Source: Bacteroidaceae bacterium
GTDB taxonomy: Bacteria > Bacteroidota > Bacteroidia > Bacteroidales > Barnesiellaceae_A
DNA length: 64,000 nt
Assembly: GCA_017410245.1 (NCBI GenBank)
Contig: JAFQRE010000017.1
Location: 131,296 to 195,295 of the forward strand
Direction of reading: 5' to 3'
In this document: positions 18,092 to 26,318 of the stretch, piece by piece
How positions within the stretch are numbered: position 1 is the stretch's first letter
Layout: every line of letters begins with the position of its first letter
Notes under the pieces: generated by a model
Told to the model about the DNA's origin: nothing
Seen by the model: the letters and a program-made list of their open reading frames with translations, nothing else
The model's database searches: none
Program-made: the position numbers and the translations under genes

Positions 18092-18433
18092 TTATTGTTC
18101 CTTGGCACGTTCGCGGGGAATCATGATAGATGTGTAGAGTTGCAAGAAAGCCGATATGGTGAGTAGCACAATCCAATCGTTACCGCCACGGAACATGAGG
18201 TATGATGCAAAAATGAGCATCAGGGTTGCCAATAGCTCAATGAGCACAAGACGACGCAGGCGGGTGTTGTTGCCTCGGTAGGGAGTAATGAGACGAATAA
18301 CCGACATGCCGGCTGCTCCTACAGCAAAAATATAGGGTACCCATGTTGCGTGCACGAATAGAGGCAATGCAGCACCTGCTACAACGAGTAGTGCCGATGT
18401 CTTGAATATAATATCTTTTAGATCTATTTTCAT
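18092..18433 (-). CDS. small integral membrane protein of unknown function
   Basis: A 113-residue protein with four likely membrane segments (about residues 8-24, 26-41, 59-75 and 81-102) and a charged end PRERAKEQ. The ATG at 18433 is chosen because it begins 13 nt after the FtsB-like gene; the longer frame would overlap that gene. I do not recognise a family. Its place directly behind a divisome-type gene suggests, but does not prove, a role in the envelope. Confidence 0.7.
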   Translation of the reverse strand: MKIDLKDIIFKTSALLVVAGAALPLFVHATWVPYIFAVGAAGMSVIRLITPYRGNNTRLRRLVLIELLATLMLIFASYLMFRGGNDWIVLLTISAFLQLYTSIMIPRERAKEQ

Positions 18434-18446
18434 CTCTTTTATTGAT

Positions 18447-18755
18447 TTATGGGGCTGTAGTGACAATATAGACATCTTCGTGGGCGCGTTGCATACCATG
18501 TTTTTCGCGAGCAATGCGGTCAATGGTTTCGGCGTCCGACTCCGAGTTGTTTATCTCTTCTTGAAGTTGCCTTATGGCAGCCTCCTCTTGGGCTATTTCC
18601 TGCTTAAGCTCCCTTATGCGTTTGTCGTTATTGCAAATGTCGAGGTAACTATTGTTTTGGGGTACAAACAGATGCCACACAACAAATCCTACAATGAGGA
18701 TTGCCGGGAGGAATTGTCTGATGTACTTCAGTATCAGCAGGCTTTTTTCTTTCAT
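18447..18755 (-). CDS. FtsB/DivIC-family septum formation initiator
   Basis: A 102-residue bitopic protein: short cytoplasmic N-terminus, membrane segment at about 16-32 (FLPAILIVGFVVWHLFV), then a coiled coil (about 45-72, ELKQEIAQEEAAIRQLQEEI) and the family's ending region IDRIAREKHGMQRAHEDVYIV, where the ARE(K)xGM core is the FtsB/DivIC hallmark. It would work in the divisome with FtsL and FtsQ. Separated by 24 nt from the secreted protein gene upstream, possibly one operon. Confidence 0.88.
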   Translation of the reverse strand: MKEKSLLILKYIRQFLPAILIVGFVVWHLFVPQNNSYLDICNNDKRIRELKQEIAQEEAAIRQLQEEINNSESDAETIDRIAREKHGMQRAHEDVYIVTTAP

Positions 18756-18779
18756 AGCATTTCTATACTTGATATAGAG

Positions 18780-19487
18780 TTATAGTATCAGAGTATCGGC
18801 CTCTACAAGTTTGTCGAGGTACTCGGCTACAATCATAAGGCTGTTGATATCTTTCCACTTGATTTTATTGGTTTTCAAGAATGAGTTGAAGTCTTTGCGT
18901 TGTTCTTTTGTGAGCAACTCATTTACGCCACGTTTGGTAGCCTGGCATATAGCGCGGTCGTTTACCACCATTACAGTGCGTTTGATGGTAGGGAGTGTTC
19001 TGGTGTTGTGACGGTCGGCAATCATCTCTTTGTAACGCAAAGCTGCCATGTTGCCATGATCTTTAAACGATGCAACATTTTGTGTAGCCGCAACAGTAGT
19101 GGGTGTGCCATAGGCTCCATTGCTATCGCCCAATGCATTGAAGTCGCATTCACAAGTAGTTCCTATGAGTACATATTGGCTGTGGGCTTTGAGCTCTACA
19201 TATAAGTTGCCACGACGTACCAATTTTGTATTGTCTTCACATACTACCGAGTCTATGCGGGTAGCGTTATCAACAACCATTATTTTGTCATTGTCGGTAA
19301 AGTGTAGAATGTTGCTTGCCAAGTGTACGTTGATGTCGGCACTCTCGGCTTTGCCGTCTTGGTAATAGACAATGGCGGGCTTGAAGTCTTCGTATAAGTA
19401 AGGCCAGCCCTCGGTTGGCTCATATTCGTTGGCTGTACAAAGGATTGTTGCACAAATGAACAAGGCAGTAGAAAGTAATTTTTTCAT
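18780..19487 (-). CDS. secreted protein of unknown function
   Basis: A 235-residue protein with a Sec signal peptide (MKKLLSTALFICATILCTANE, cleavage near 19-20). The body starts with a beta-rich section (DFKPAIVYYQDGKAESADINVHL, ILHFTDNDKIMVVDNATRIDSV, GNLYVELKAHSQYVLIG) and ends in a charged helical part (REQRKDFNSF-type KTNKIKWKDINSLMIVAEYLDKL). I do not recognise a family. It probably acts in the periplasm. It lies upstream of the FtsB-like gene on the same strand. A TAATTTCG sequence at 19529-19536 (minus) is a weak -7 candidate. Confidence 0.75.
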   Translation of the reverse strand: MKKLLSTALFICATILCTANEYEPTEGWPYLYEDFKPAIVYYQDGKAESADINVHLASNILHFTDNDKIMVVDNATRIDSVVCEDNTKLVRRGNLYVELKAHSQYVLIGTTCECDFNALGDSNGAYGTPTTVAATQNVASFKDHGNMAALRYKEMIADRHNTRTLPTIKRTVMVVNDRAICQATKRGVNELLTKEQRKDFNSFLKTNKIKWKDINSLMIVAEYLDKLVEADTLIL

Positions 19488-19768
19488 AATCGTGTGTTGT
19501 TATTTGTTAGTGTACTTGCTTATCGCTACGAAATTACACATATTTTTGTGTTCTCCGAAGTTTTTGTCTTTATTTTATATACATTTTTTTTCTTTTTAGT
19601 TTTTTCTTGATTTATATCATCTCCTTGATAATATTATTTCAATCTTAAAATATCGAAAAACGATAAATTTTTATTGAAAATGTTTTGTTGTGAAATCCTA
19701 AATGTTTAATTTTGCCTCGAAATAACTTTATTTTAAAAAGGTTATATAAGATTGGGTGAAAAATAATG

Positions 19769-19776
19769 TATATTTG
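19769..19776 (+). promoter_or_regulatory. -7 box of the M16 peptidase gene
   Basis: TATATTTG fits TAnnTTTG, 28 nt before the ATG. The rest of the 317-nt gap 19488-19804 is AT-rich and shows no gene. Confidence 0.5.
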
Positions 19777-19804
19777 CGACAATAATAGAAACCTTAAATA
19801 AAAA

Positions 19805-22723
19805 ATGAATAATATGAAAACAAGAAAATTAGGACTATTGTTACTCCTTTTTATTACCACCTGTTTCTACTCGGTGGCACAGTTGAGTACGTTCACTCTT
19901 CGCAACGGAGCAACAGTGTATGTATGGGAGGACAAGTCTCAGCCCGATGTGTATGGTATGGTTACCTTTAACGTGGGATCTATTGACGATCCTGCCAACT
20001 ATACCGGTTTGGCTCACTATCTCGAGCACGTGATGTTTAAGGGAACTCAAACTATCGGTTGCCTCGACTGGGAGAAGGAGAAACCTCTTTATGAGCAAAT
20101 CATAGCCAAGTATGACGAGATGGCTGCTACTACCGATGCTAAGGCCAAAGAGGCTTTGGGATTGGAGATTAATAAGCTCTCGGTTGAGGCTGCTCAATAT
20201 GCTGCAGCCAATGAATTTACATTGTTGGTTGATGGTATGGGTGGTCAAGGTCTCAATGCCGGTACAGGATACGATCAGACCATGTACTTCAATACATTCC
20301 CACCCACACAACTCGAGAAGTGGTTGGAGCTATATAGCGAGCGTCTTATCGACCCCGTTTTCCGTGGTTTTCAAACAGAGCTTGAGGCTGTGTATGAGGA
20401 GTATAATATGTATCAAGACAACATGGGATCTAACCTCTCGCAATTCCTTTTTGGCGAGGCATTCAAGGGTACACCCTATGGCCGTGCTATCATCGGTTTG
20501 CCCGAGCACTTGAAAAATCCCAGCTTGAGCAGCCTTATCGATTTCTATGACAATTGGTATGGTCCTGAGAACATGGCTATCATCTTGGTAGGTAATGTAG
20601 ATGCTGCAACTGCAGTGCCTCTCATTCGTCAGAAGTTTGAGCGCATACCTCGTCGCAACGCACAAGCGCACCAAGAGATTGTGCGCACTCCTTTCCAAGG
20701 TCGTCGCGTTATCAGCGAGAAGCTTTTCTATCAACCCTTTGTGGTGATGATGTACAATGGTGTAGCATCTAACACTCCCGATGAGATACCTTTGTCGGTT
20801 GCTACTCAATTGCTCACCAATGGACAGTCGAGCGGTATTCTCGACAAACTTGCTGTAGATGGTGAGATTATGGGTGCTGCTGCAGGTCCGGCTTCGTTCC
20901 GCAATGCAGGTATCGTTATGATGCAAATCTTCCCTGCTTACGACCAAAGCCAAGGCAAATATGACAGCCACAGCTCGGTTGAGAAGAAGATGTTGGACGC
21001 TATTGAGCAATTGCGCCGAGGCGAGTTTACGGTAGAGCAACTCGAAGCTGTAAAGAATGCCATGATACGCGACTTCCAATTGAGTATGGAATCGAACGAG
21101 ACCAAGGCTCAAAACCTCTCGAGCCTCTTCAATACAGGTACCAATCCTGTCGAATTGGTTAATTACACTCAAAAGGTAGCTGCAGTTACCGCCGAAGACG
21201 TTATCAACGTAGTGAATAAATATATCAACTCTGATGTATTGGTTGTGAACGTACAAGAAATTCGTGGCGACCGCAAGACCGAGAAACTCGACAAAGTGGC
21301 TAAGCCCGGTTATCAAGCTGTAGAGGCTGTTCGCGGTGTGAAGAGCGACTATGCTCAATACCTTGAGTCTATGGACGTGCCCACACCTCAACCCGACTAT
21401 TGCGACTTCAACTCTGTACAAGAGATGCCTATCAATACTCGTAGCAAACTCTACTATACACTCAACCCCGAGAACGAAGTGTACAGTCTCACATTGCAAT
21501 ATGGTGTAGGTACACGTCGTATGCCTATCCTTGAGTATGCAGTACCCTTGATGAACAATGCAGGTACTATGGCCCACCTCACTCCCTATGAGTTCAAGCA
21601 AGCATTGGCCCACCTCAATACCACTATCAATTATTCGGTTTCGGAGGACTATATGACTGTTACTCTCTATGGTTCGGAGAGCTCGCTTACTGCAGCATGC
21701 CAACTCTTGCAACGTCAAATCCTCATGCCTCAATTGGACGAGAAGCAATTGCAAGGTATCATCGGTCAGGAATACAGCTCACGTATGAGCGAGAAGGAGA
21801 GTGTAGAGTCGCAACAACAAGCTCTCTTGCAATACCTCTTGCATGGTGAGAACTCTGATTTCCTCACTCGTATGCCTTTGCAAAAGGTTGTTGAACTCTC
21901 GGCCGGTGAGCTCTCGGCTGCGTTCCGCGAAGCTACCAACTATGAGTTCAAAGCTCACTATGTGGGTACTATGCCCTTTGAGCAAGTATATGATATCTTG
22001 AGCAAGAACTTGCCTCTTATCGAGAATGAGACTGTTTCGATGTCGCCCGAGTTTGAAGAGCGTGTTGCGTATAACGAAAACACAGTTTACTTCTTGCCCA
22101 ACGACAAGGCTAAACAAAGCAATATCTACTTCTTTGTAGAGGGTGAGCCTTTCAATATCGACGACTCTATTCTCTTGCAAGCCTTCACAACTTACTTCGG
22201 TGCCGGTTTTGGTAGCTTGGTAGTTGATGAAATCCGCGAGAAACGTGCTATGGCTTATACTGCTTATGGTGCTATCAGCGCTCCTAAAGTGCCCAACAAA
22301 GACTGGATGTTGATGGGTTATGTAGGTACACAAGCCGATAAGACCATTGAGGCATTGCAAGTATATACCGACTTGCTCAACAATATGCCCGAGGCTCGTG
22401 AGCACTTTGATGTAGTGAAGACCAATATGCGCGAGTCGCTCTTGAGCGAGAAACCCGGTTTCCGTGCTCGCAGTATGGTATTCGACTATTGGAAACGTAT
22501 GGGCTATACCCAAGATCCCGCTATCGAGAACATGAAGCGCATTGACGAACTTACATTTGACGATGTTGTGAAGTTCTACGAAGAGAATATCAAGGGCAAA
22601 CCCATTGCAATTGCCATCGTAGGTAGCCCCAAAGATGTCAAGGAGAAAGACCTTGCCAAGTTTGGTAAAGTTGTGAAAATACAACGCTCGAAACTCTATA
22701 CCGACGACTCTTTGTCGTTCTAA
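19805..22723 (+). CDS. M16-family zinc metallopeptidase (pitrilysin type)
   Basis: A 972-residue secreted peptidase: signal peptide (about residues 4-26, ending SVAQ), N-terminal catalytic domain with inverted zinc motif HYLEH (71-75) and third ligand Glu192 in FQTELEAVYEEYN, and three more M16 repeats up to the C-terminus. Helical insertion residues about 85-140 separate the motif from the third ligand. Pitrilysins cleave short unfolded peptides inside a closed chamber; the signal peptide places this one in the periplasm. It appears to be a single-gene unit with its own promoter and strong terminator. A second ATG (19814) is the alternative start. Confidence 0.93.
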   Translation: MNNMKTRKLGLLLLLFITTCFYSVAQLSTFTLRNGATVYVWEDKSQPDVYGMVTFNVGSIDDPANYTGLAHYLEHVMFKGTQTIGCLDWEKEKPLYEQIIAKYDEMAATTDAKAKEALGLEINKLSVEAAQYAAANEFTLLVDGMGGQGLNAGTGYDQTMYFNTFPPTQLEKWLELYSERLIDPVFRGFQTELEAVYEEYNMYQDNMGSNLSQFLFGEAFKGTPYGRAIIGLPEHLKNPSLSSLIDFYDNWYGPENMAIILVGNVDAATAVPLIRQKFERIPRRNAQAHQEIVRTPFQGRRVISEKLFYQPFVVMMYNGVASNTPDEIPLSVATQLLTNGQSSGILDKLAVDGEIMGAAAGPASFRNAGIVMMQIFPAYDQSQGKYDSHSSVEKKMLDAIEQLRRGEFTVEQLEAVKNAMIRDFQLSMESNETKAQNLSSLFNTGTNPVELVNYTQKVAAVTAEDVINVVNKYINSDVLVVNVQEIRGDRKTEKLDKVAKPGYQAVEAVRGVKSDYAQYLESMDVPTPQPDYCDFNSVQEMPINTRSKLYYTLNPENEVYSLTLQYGVGTRRMPILEYAVPLMNNAGTMAHLTPYEFKQALAHLNTTINYSVSEDYMTVTLYGSESSLTAACQLLQRQILMPQLDEKQLQGIIGQEYSSRMSEKESVESQQQALLQYLLHGENSDFLTRMPLQKVVELSAGELSAAFREATNYEFKAHYVGTMPFEQVYDILSKNLPLIENETVSMSPEFEERVAYNENTVYFLPNDKAKQSNIYFFVEGEPFNIDDSILLQAFTTYFGAGFGSLVVDEIREKRAMAYTAYGAISAPKVPNKDWMLMGYVGTQADKTIEALQVYTDLLNNMPEAREHFDVVKTNMRESLLSEKPGFRARSMVFDYWKRMGYTQDPAIENMKRIDELTFDDVVKFYEENIKGKPIAIAIVGSPKDVKEKDLAKFGKVVKIQRSKLYTDDSLSF

Positions 22724-22745
22724 TAGATACCGCAATACATATACA

Positions 22746-22786
22746 AACGGAGGCTGTCACGATTGTGATGGCCTCCGTTGTTTTTT
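22746..22786 (+). terminator. terminator of the M16 peptidase gene
   Basis: Stem 22746-22754 with 22771-22779, inner TCAC/GTGA stem, then TGTTTTTT. Confidence 0.8.
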
Positions 22787-22937
22787 AGCGAATAAGATTG
22801 ATAGTTTTTGCAATGGAGGTGACTCTATCTCTATGTGCAATAGTTATGAATGCGTTTTGGCGTAGAAATACCATACATTTCGGGCTTTACCATTCGTGAT
22901 GATTGCTTTATTTACTAACCCTTTAAAACAAATAGTT

Positions 22938-23039
22938 ATGTTAGTTTCAGGTACTCTTCATGCGTTGTTTGTACTCGGTTGCACTTATGCTGCAAAAGAG
23001 ATTGGTAAAAAGATTGATGACCTTCGTAGTAAGCGTTAG
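22938..23039 (+). CDS. 33-residue microprotein, possible membrane peptide
   Basis: ATG at 22938 opens a 33-codon frame, MLVSGTLHALFVLGCTYAAK followed by EIGKKIDDLRSKR, ending TAG. A hydrophobic half of about 18 residues is followed by a basic amphipathic half, the usual shape of a small single-span membrane protein. It is preceded by an A-rich leader typical of Bacteroidota genes and followed after 81 nt by the 23121 gene on the same strand. No family is recognised. Chance frames of this length occur, so support is moderate. Confidence 0.45.
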   Translation: MLVSGTLHALFVLGCTYAAKEIGKKIDDLRSKR

Positions 23040-23120
23040 TCTTAGCCACTTGGTATTACTATGTGGTCGAACTTGCTTCGACCACAACTTTTCTATGTTT
23101 ATAACAAATAACTATTAACT

Positions 23121-23600
23121 ATGGATACAATCAGCACAACAACCCGAACCGTACGTCAAGCCATAGAGTGGCTTGAGAAGATGGGAATAGAGGTTAAGGC
23201 TCAACCCTTGACAACCGATATGTATGACTTCAAGTATGACGATGTGTATATGTTCATGCCTTCTATTACGCCCAACGATACTATCAATATCAATTGTCTC
23301 TTTGAGGTGCAAGGATCGACTGAGCAGAAACGCAAGGAGGTCTTTGATATAGTGCGTAGTATAGTGTCGAAAGACTTGAATGACTATGACATTGTGTATG
23401 CGCAAGATGGATTGGCTTGGGTGGGACAAGAATGGGTGATGCCCCGAGGGCGTTACAAGTTGCGTCGTTATCAGCTCAAGAAGATGCTTGAGGAGATGAA
23501 GGCTGCCTACTCGAGAGTGTTCTTTATAAGTCTTGTAGCATCGGCTGTCTGCGATAAGTATCGAGAGCTATTAGACAAGGCATCGTTTCCCGCACCTTAA
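23121..23600 (+). CDS. soluble protein of unknown function
   Basis: A 159-residue protein without signal or membrane segment. The first half looks alpha/beta (TRTVRQAIEWLEKMGIEVKAQ, YDFKYDDVYMFMPSI, INCLFEVQGSTEQKRKEVFDIV), the second helical and basic (RGRYKLRRYQLKKMLEEMKAAY). The pattern of a helix, then several strands and an acidic DYDIVYAQDG, might be a small ligand- or partner-binding fold; nothing more can be said. It may share a transcript with the microprotein upstream and is followed by a strong terminator. Confidence 0.75.
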   Translation: MDTISTTTRTVRQAIEWLEKMGIEVKAQPLTTDMYDFKYDDVYMFMPSITPNDTININCLFEVQGSTEQKRKEVFDIVRSIVSKDLNDYDIVYAQDGLAWVGQEWVMPRGRYKLRRYQLKKMLEEMKAAYSRVFFISLVASAVCDKYRELLDKASFPAP

Positions 23601-23655
23601 GCCGGAGGAGGCGATACCATACTCTGCTATGGCCACGTAAACTCAGTGGCTTGAA

Positions 23656-23704
23656 ATGAAAAAACTGCCTTAAAGACAATTGAGTTTAAGGCAGTTTTTT
23701 TCAT
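23656..23704. terminator. bidirectional terminator between convergent genes
   Basis: A 19-bp stem (23656-23674 with 23685-23704, one bulge) with A-tract on one side and T-tract on the other ends both the 23121 gene and the minus-strand FKBP gene. Confidence 0.85.
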
Positions 23705-23727
23705 GTAAGATTTCTATTACTTGGCCA

Positions 23728-26235
23728 TTATACTATTTCAATAAGCTCAACGTCGAATATGATGGTTGCGCGAGCCGGAACATAGCCGTTCCCATCACCA
23801 AAGGCAAGCTCGGCGGGAATGTACAAGATGTAGTGTGCGCCTTCTTTCATTAGTTGCATTCCTTCGCTCCACCCCGGTATGGTATTGGTTAGGTTAAACC
23901 GAACAGCCTCCTTTCCTTTATTGCTGTCTATCACAGTTCCATCTGTAAGCGAGCAGGTGTAGTTACACAATACCTCGCTATCGGCATCGGGACTCTTGCC
24001 TTTGCCTTTGCTTATCACTTCATACTGCAGTCCGCTTGGCAGTGTCTTAACCTCCTTTCGGGTGGCATTCTCTTTTAGATACATTTTGCCCTCGTCTATA
24101 GCCAAGAATTTGCTGCTTACCCAAGCCTCATTGCCATAGTAGCTGATGCGGGCAAAACCGTTTCTTATCTCATATACTTCCACTTCTTCGTTATATTTAA
24201 GGCCACCCAATTGTTTGGCCGATGAAGAGGGCTCTTGGCGCACGATTACTCCCGACTGAGCTGTGCAGTAGTAGGTTGTTGTATCATCATTTACTACATA
24301 TTCGACAGCCGAGGTAGGTTCATCGTCCGATGAGAATATTGAGAAAAAGGCTCCTATGGCCGGTAAGATATTGAGCGCAATTACAATAAATGCTGTTATG
24401 AGGAATGACCATGCACTGCTGAAGATTAATTGCAGTACCCATAGTGCAATTGTGGTGATATAGCTCATCACAACCGTGGCAAGACTAGCTAAAGCAAATC
24501 CTATAATTCCTACTATAATGGCCCATATAATGCCCTCCTCAATCAATGTAGCTACAACGGCGACGACAAGCACAATGTAAATGAGGATAGTTATCAAGCC
24601 CGAGATGTTTTCTTCGTGGTCTTCAAACCACTCGCCTATATCCCTAATCTTGTTGTCGAAGCGTGTCCATAGTGAGTCGTCATAACTGTGAGTGTGAGTG
24701 CTTGTTTGTTGCTTGCGCTTGAACACCGTAGGCTTGCCTATCTGTACATACGAGGTACTGAGTACTTTGCCCTTATAGCTGATGATTACTTTTATTTTTT
24801 CCGGCTCGGTATAATAGTCGCCTTCGCTACGACCCCAACCGCTCAGTGTGTATTGTCCGGGACCATTGATTGTCACATCGCTATCGGTGCGCGATGTTTT
24901 GCGATTTTCATACTGATACTCTATGTCGAGCGTTATACTGCCTCGGAAGTTGTTGGAAACAACGATGCGGGGTTTCAGGTAATGAATGCCGGTGGGTATG
25001 GGTGAGCCGAAATTGACCTGTATGTTGCCATCGTAGTCGGTGGCTCCGAATATAACATCAGTTATGACAGGATATTGTGCACTATTGGGGTCGGGCTGTA
25101 TAGTTGCACGGCCTTGCCATATCTTCTTGCCTTTCCACTTGAAGGTATATTCGACATAGCTATAGTGCGAGTACGAATCTCCACTCTTGCTACCCCAGCC
25201 GGTAACTTGGTATTTACCCTTGCCTTTGAACTCAATCTCATCGTTGTAGCTGGCTGTTTGGCCATCGGGATACTTGATAATTATCTCTATCTCCTCGGTC
25301 CCATAATAGTCGCTCGACACGATGAGTAGTGGCACAATGTATTGGGTATTGGTGTACAATACCTTACTGTAATCTTTTATTATATCATTATCGTATGTGG
25401 TATCGGCAAATATCACATCGCTGATGAAGATTTGGCTATCGTGTTGTTGAGGAATGGGTGTTTGTTGTTGCTTCTTCTTCTGCGGTATAGGGTCGCGACG
25501 AGGTGGCTGGTGTTTCTTGTAAAACTCGGTAATGCTCTTCTTGAATAAGTCGAACGTCTCCTTGTTGTCATACACCTTGCGAGCTACTGCGCACAAGTTC
25601 TTGCTGTGTTCTATAATCTCACGATTGGACGAGTGTAGCTTGTGTGATGCAACCAGCACCTTAATCAACTCATCAGCCTCCTCCTTCATCATGGGGCTGT
25701 AGGCCGGTTTTTGCCAGAAACTATTCAACTGCTCTATAGCAGTCATTTCGGCAATATCGAGTAGCGGGGTTATAGCCTCGCTCTTGAGGAATTGTATGGC
25801 TTTGCTCCACTTCTCGATGTTTATCATCATCATAGCCTCGTTGTGTTGAGGCGTGGGAGCTGTTTGAGGGGTTGGTGTTGTCTTGGGTGTAGGTACAGGG
25901 GTAGGTTTGCGAGTGGGGGTCCAGCCCATTTCTTTGCGAAATTGGTCAAACGTCGCGCTGTCTTTGGTATAGAATGTTTGTGCAATACCTCTCAAGGTCT
26001 TGCTCTTTTCTATAATTTCGCGATTGGACGAGTGTAGCTTGTCGCACTGTTTGAGTAGCTCGATGCGCTTTTCGCATGCACTTTTGTCAAATTCGTTGTT
26101 CCTCCAATAGTCGCACAAAAAGACAATGGCTTCCTGCTCGTCCGATGCCAGTTGCTTCTTTATATCGGGCGAAGCAAAGAAGTCGCAAGCCTTTTTCCAC
26201 TCGGCAATTTTTTGTAGGAGAAGTGTCTTATCCAT
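23728..26235 (-). CDS. large membrane protein: duplicated helical module, two beta-sandwich repeats, membrane segments, SH3b, FKBP
   Basis: An 835-residue protein with unusual architecture. Residues 1-103 and 140-240 are two copies of a helical module, both with LHSSNREIIE (67-76 and 200-209) followed by a helix with SK-x-L; a Pro/Thr-rich linker joins them. Residues about 269-380 and 390-500 are two beta-sandwich repeats (each starting I-[ST]-DVIF and containing TGWGSKSGD or LSGWGRSEGD). Three or four membrane segments lie at about 545-635. An SH3b-like domain follows (655-712, GVIVRQEPSSSAKQLG, AWVSSKFL) and a C-terminal FKBP prolyl isomerase (about 728-835, with IPGWSEGMQLMKEG and YIPAELAFGDG). 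There is no N-terminal signal peptide. It is the third gene after the GrpE-like and Hsp70 genes, so a folding or assembly role is likely. No HPD (J-domain) motif is present. Confidence 0.85.
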   Translation of the reverse strand: MDKTLLLQKIAEWKKACDFFASPDIKKQLASDEQEAIVFLCDYWRNNEFDKSACEKRIELLKQCDKLHSSNREIIEKSKTLRGIAQTFYTKDSATFDQFRKEMGWTPTRKPTPVPTPKTTPTPQTAPTPQHNEAMMMINIEKWSKAIQFLKSEAITPLLDIAEMTAIEQLNSFWQKPAYSPMMKEEADELIKVLVASHKLHSSNREIIEHSKNLCAVARKVYDNKETFDLFKKSITEFYKKHQPPRRDPIPQKKKQQQTPIPQQHDSQIFISDVIFADTTYDNDIIKDYSKVLYTNTQYIVPLLIVSSDYYGTEEIEIIIKYPDGQTASYNDEIEFKGKGKYQVTGWGSKSGDSYSHYSYVEYTFKWKGKKIWQGRATIQPDPNSAQYPVITDVIFGATDYDGNIQVNFGSPIPTGIHYLKPRIVVSNNFRGSITLDIEYQYENRKTSRTDSDVTINGPGQYTLSGWGRSEGDYYTEPEKIKVIISYKGKVLSTSYVQIGKPTVFKRKQQTSTHTHSYDDSLWTRFDNKIRDIGEWFEDHEENISGLITILIYIVLVVAVVATLIEEGIIWAIIVGIIGFALASLATVVMSYITTIALWVLQLIFSSAWSFLITAFIVIALNILPAIGAFFSIFSSDDEPTSAVEYVVNDDTTTYYCTAQSGVIVRQEPSSSAKQLGGLKYNEEVEVYEIRNGFARISYYGNEAWVSSKFLAIDEGKMYLKENATRKEVKTLPSGLQYEVISKGKGKSPDADSEVLCNYTCSLTDGTVIDSNKGKEAVRFNLTNTIPGWSEGMQLMKEGAHYILYIPAELAFGDGNGYVPARATIIFDVELIEIV

Positions 26236-26255
26236 TGAGTTACTTTGTCAAAAAT

Positions 26256-26286
26256 GAGGTTGTGCCCTGTTGTAAGACACAACCTC
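26256..26286 (-). terminator. hairpin between the Hsp70 and FKBP genes
   Basis: A perfect 9-bp stem (26278-26286 with 26256-26264), 13-nt loop, then ATTTTTG on the minus strand. It could partly end transcription and lower expression of the membrane protein relative to the chaperone. Confidence 0.55.
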
Positions 26287-26318
26287 TATCCTTAGGCAAA
26301 TAGTTAGTTTTACTTGTC

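Noticed and set aside
20330-21754. Long open frame antisense to the M16 peptidase gene
   Set aside because: The plus-strand gene has a signal peptide, HxxEH motif, promoter and terminator; the antisense frame reads as low-similarity His/Ser/Leu-rich text and arises from codon bias.
23728-26235. DnaJ-like partner of the Hsp70
   Set aside because: No HPD motif or J-domain helix pattern; the helical modules are unlike J-domains.
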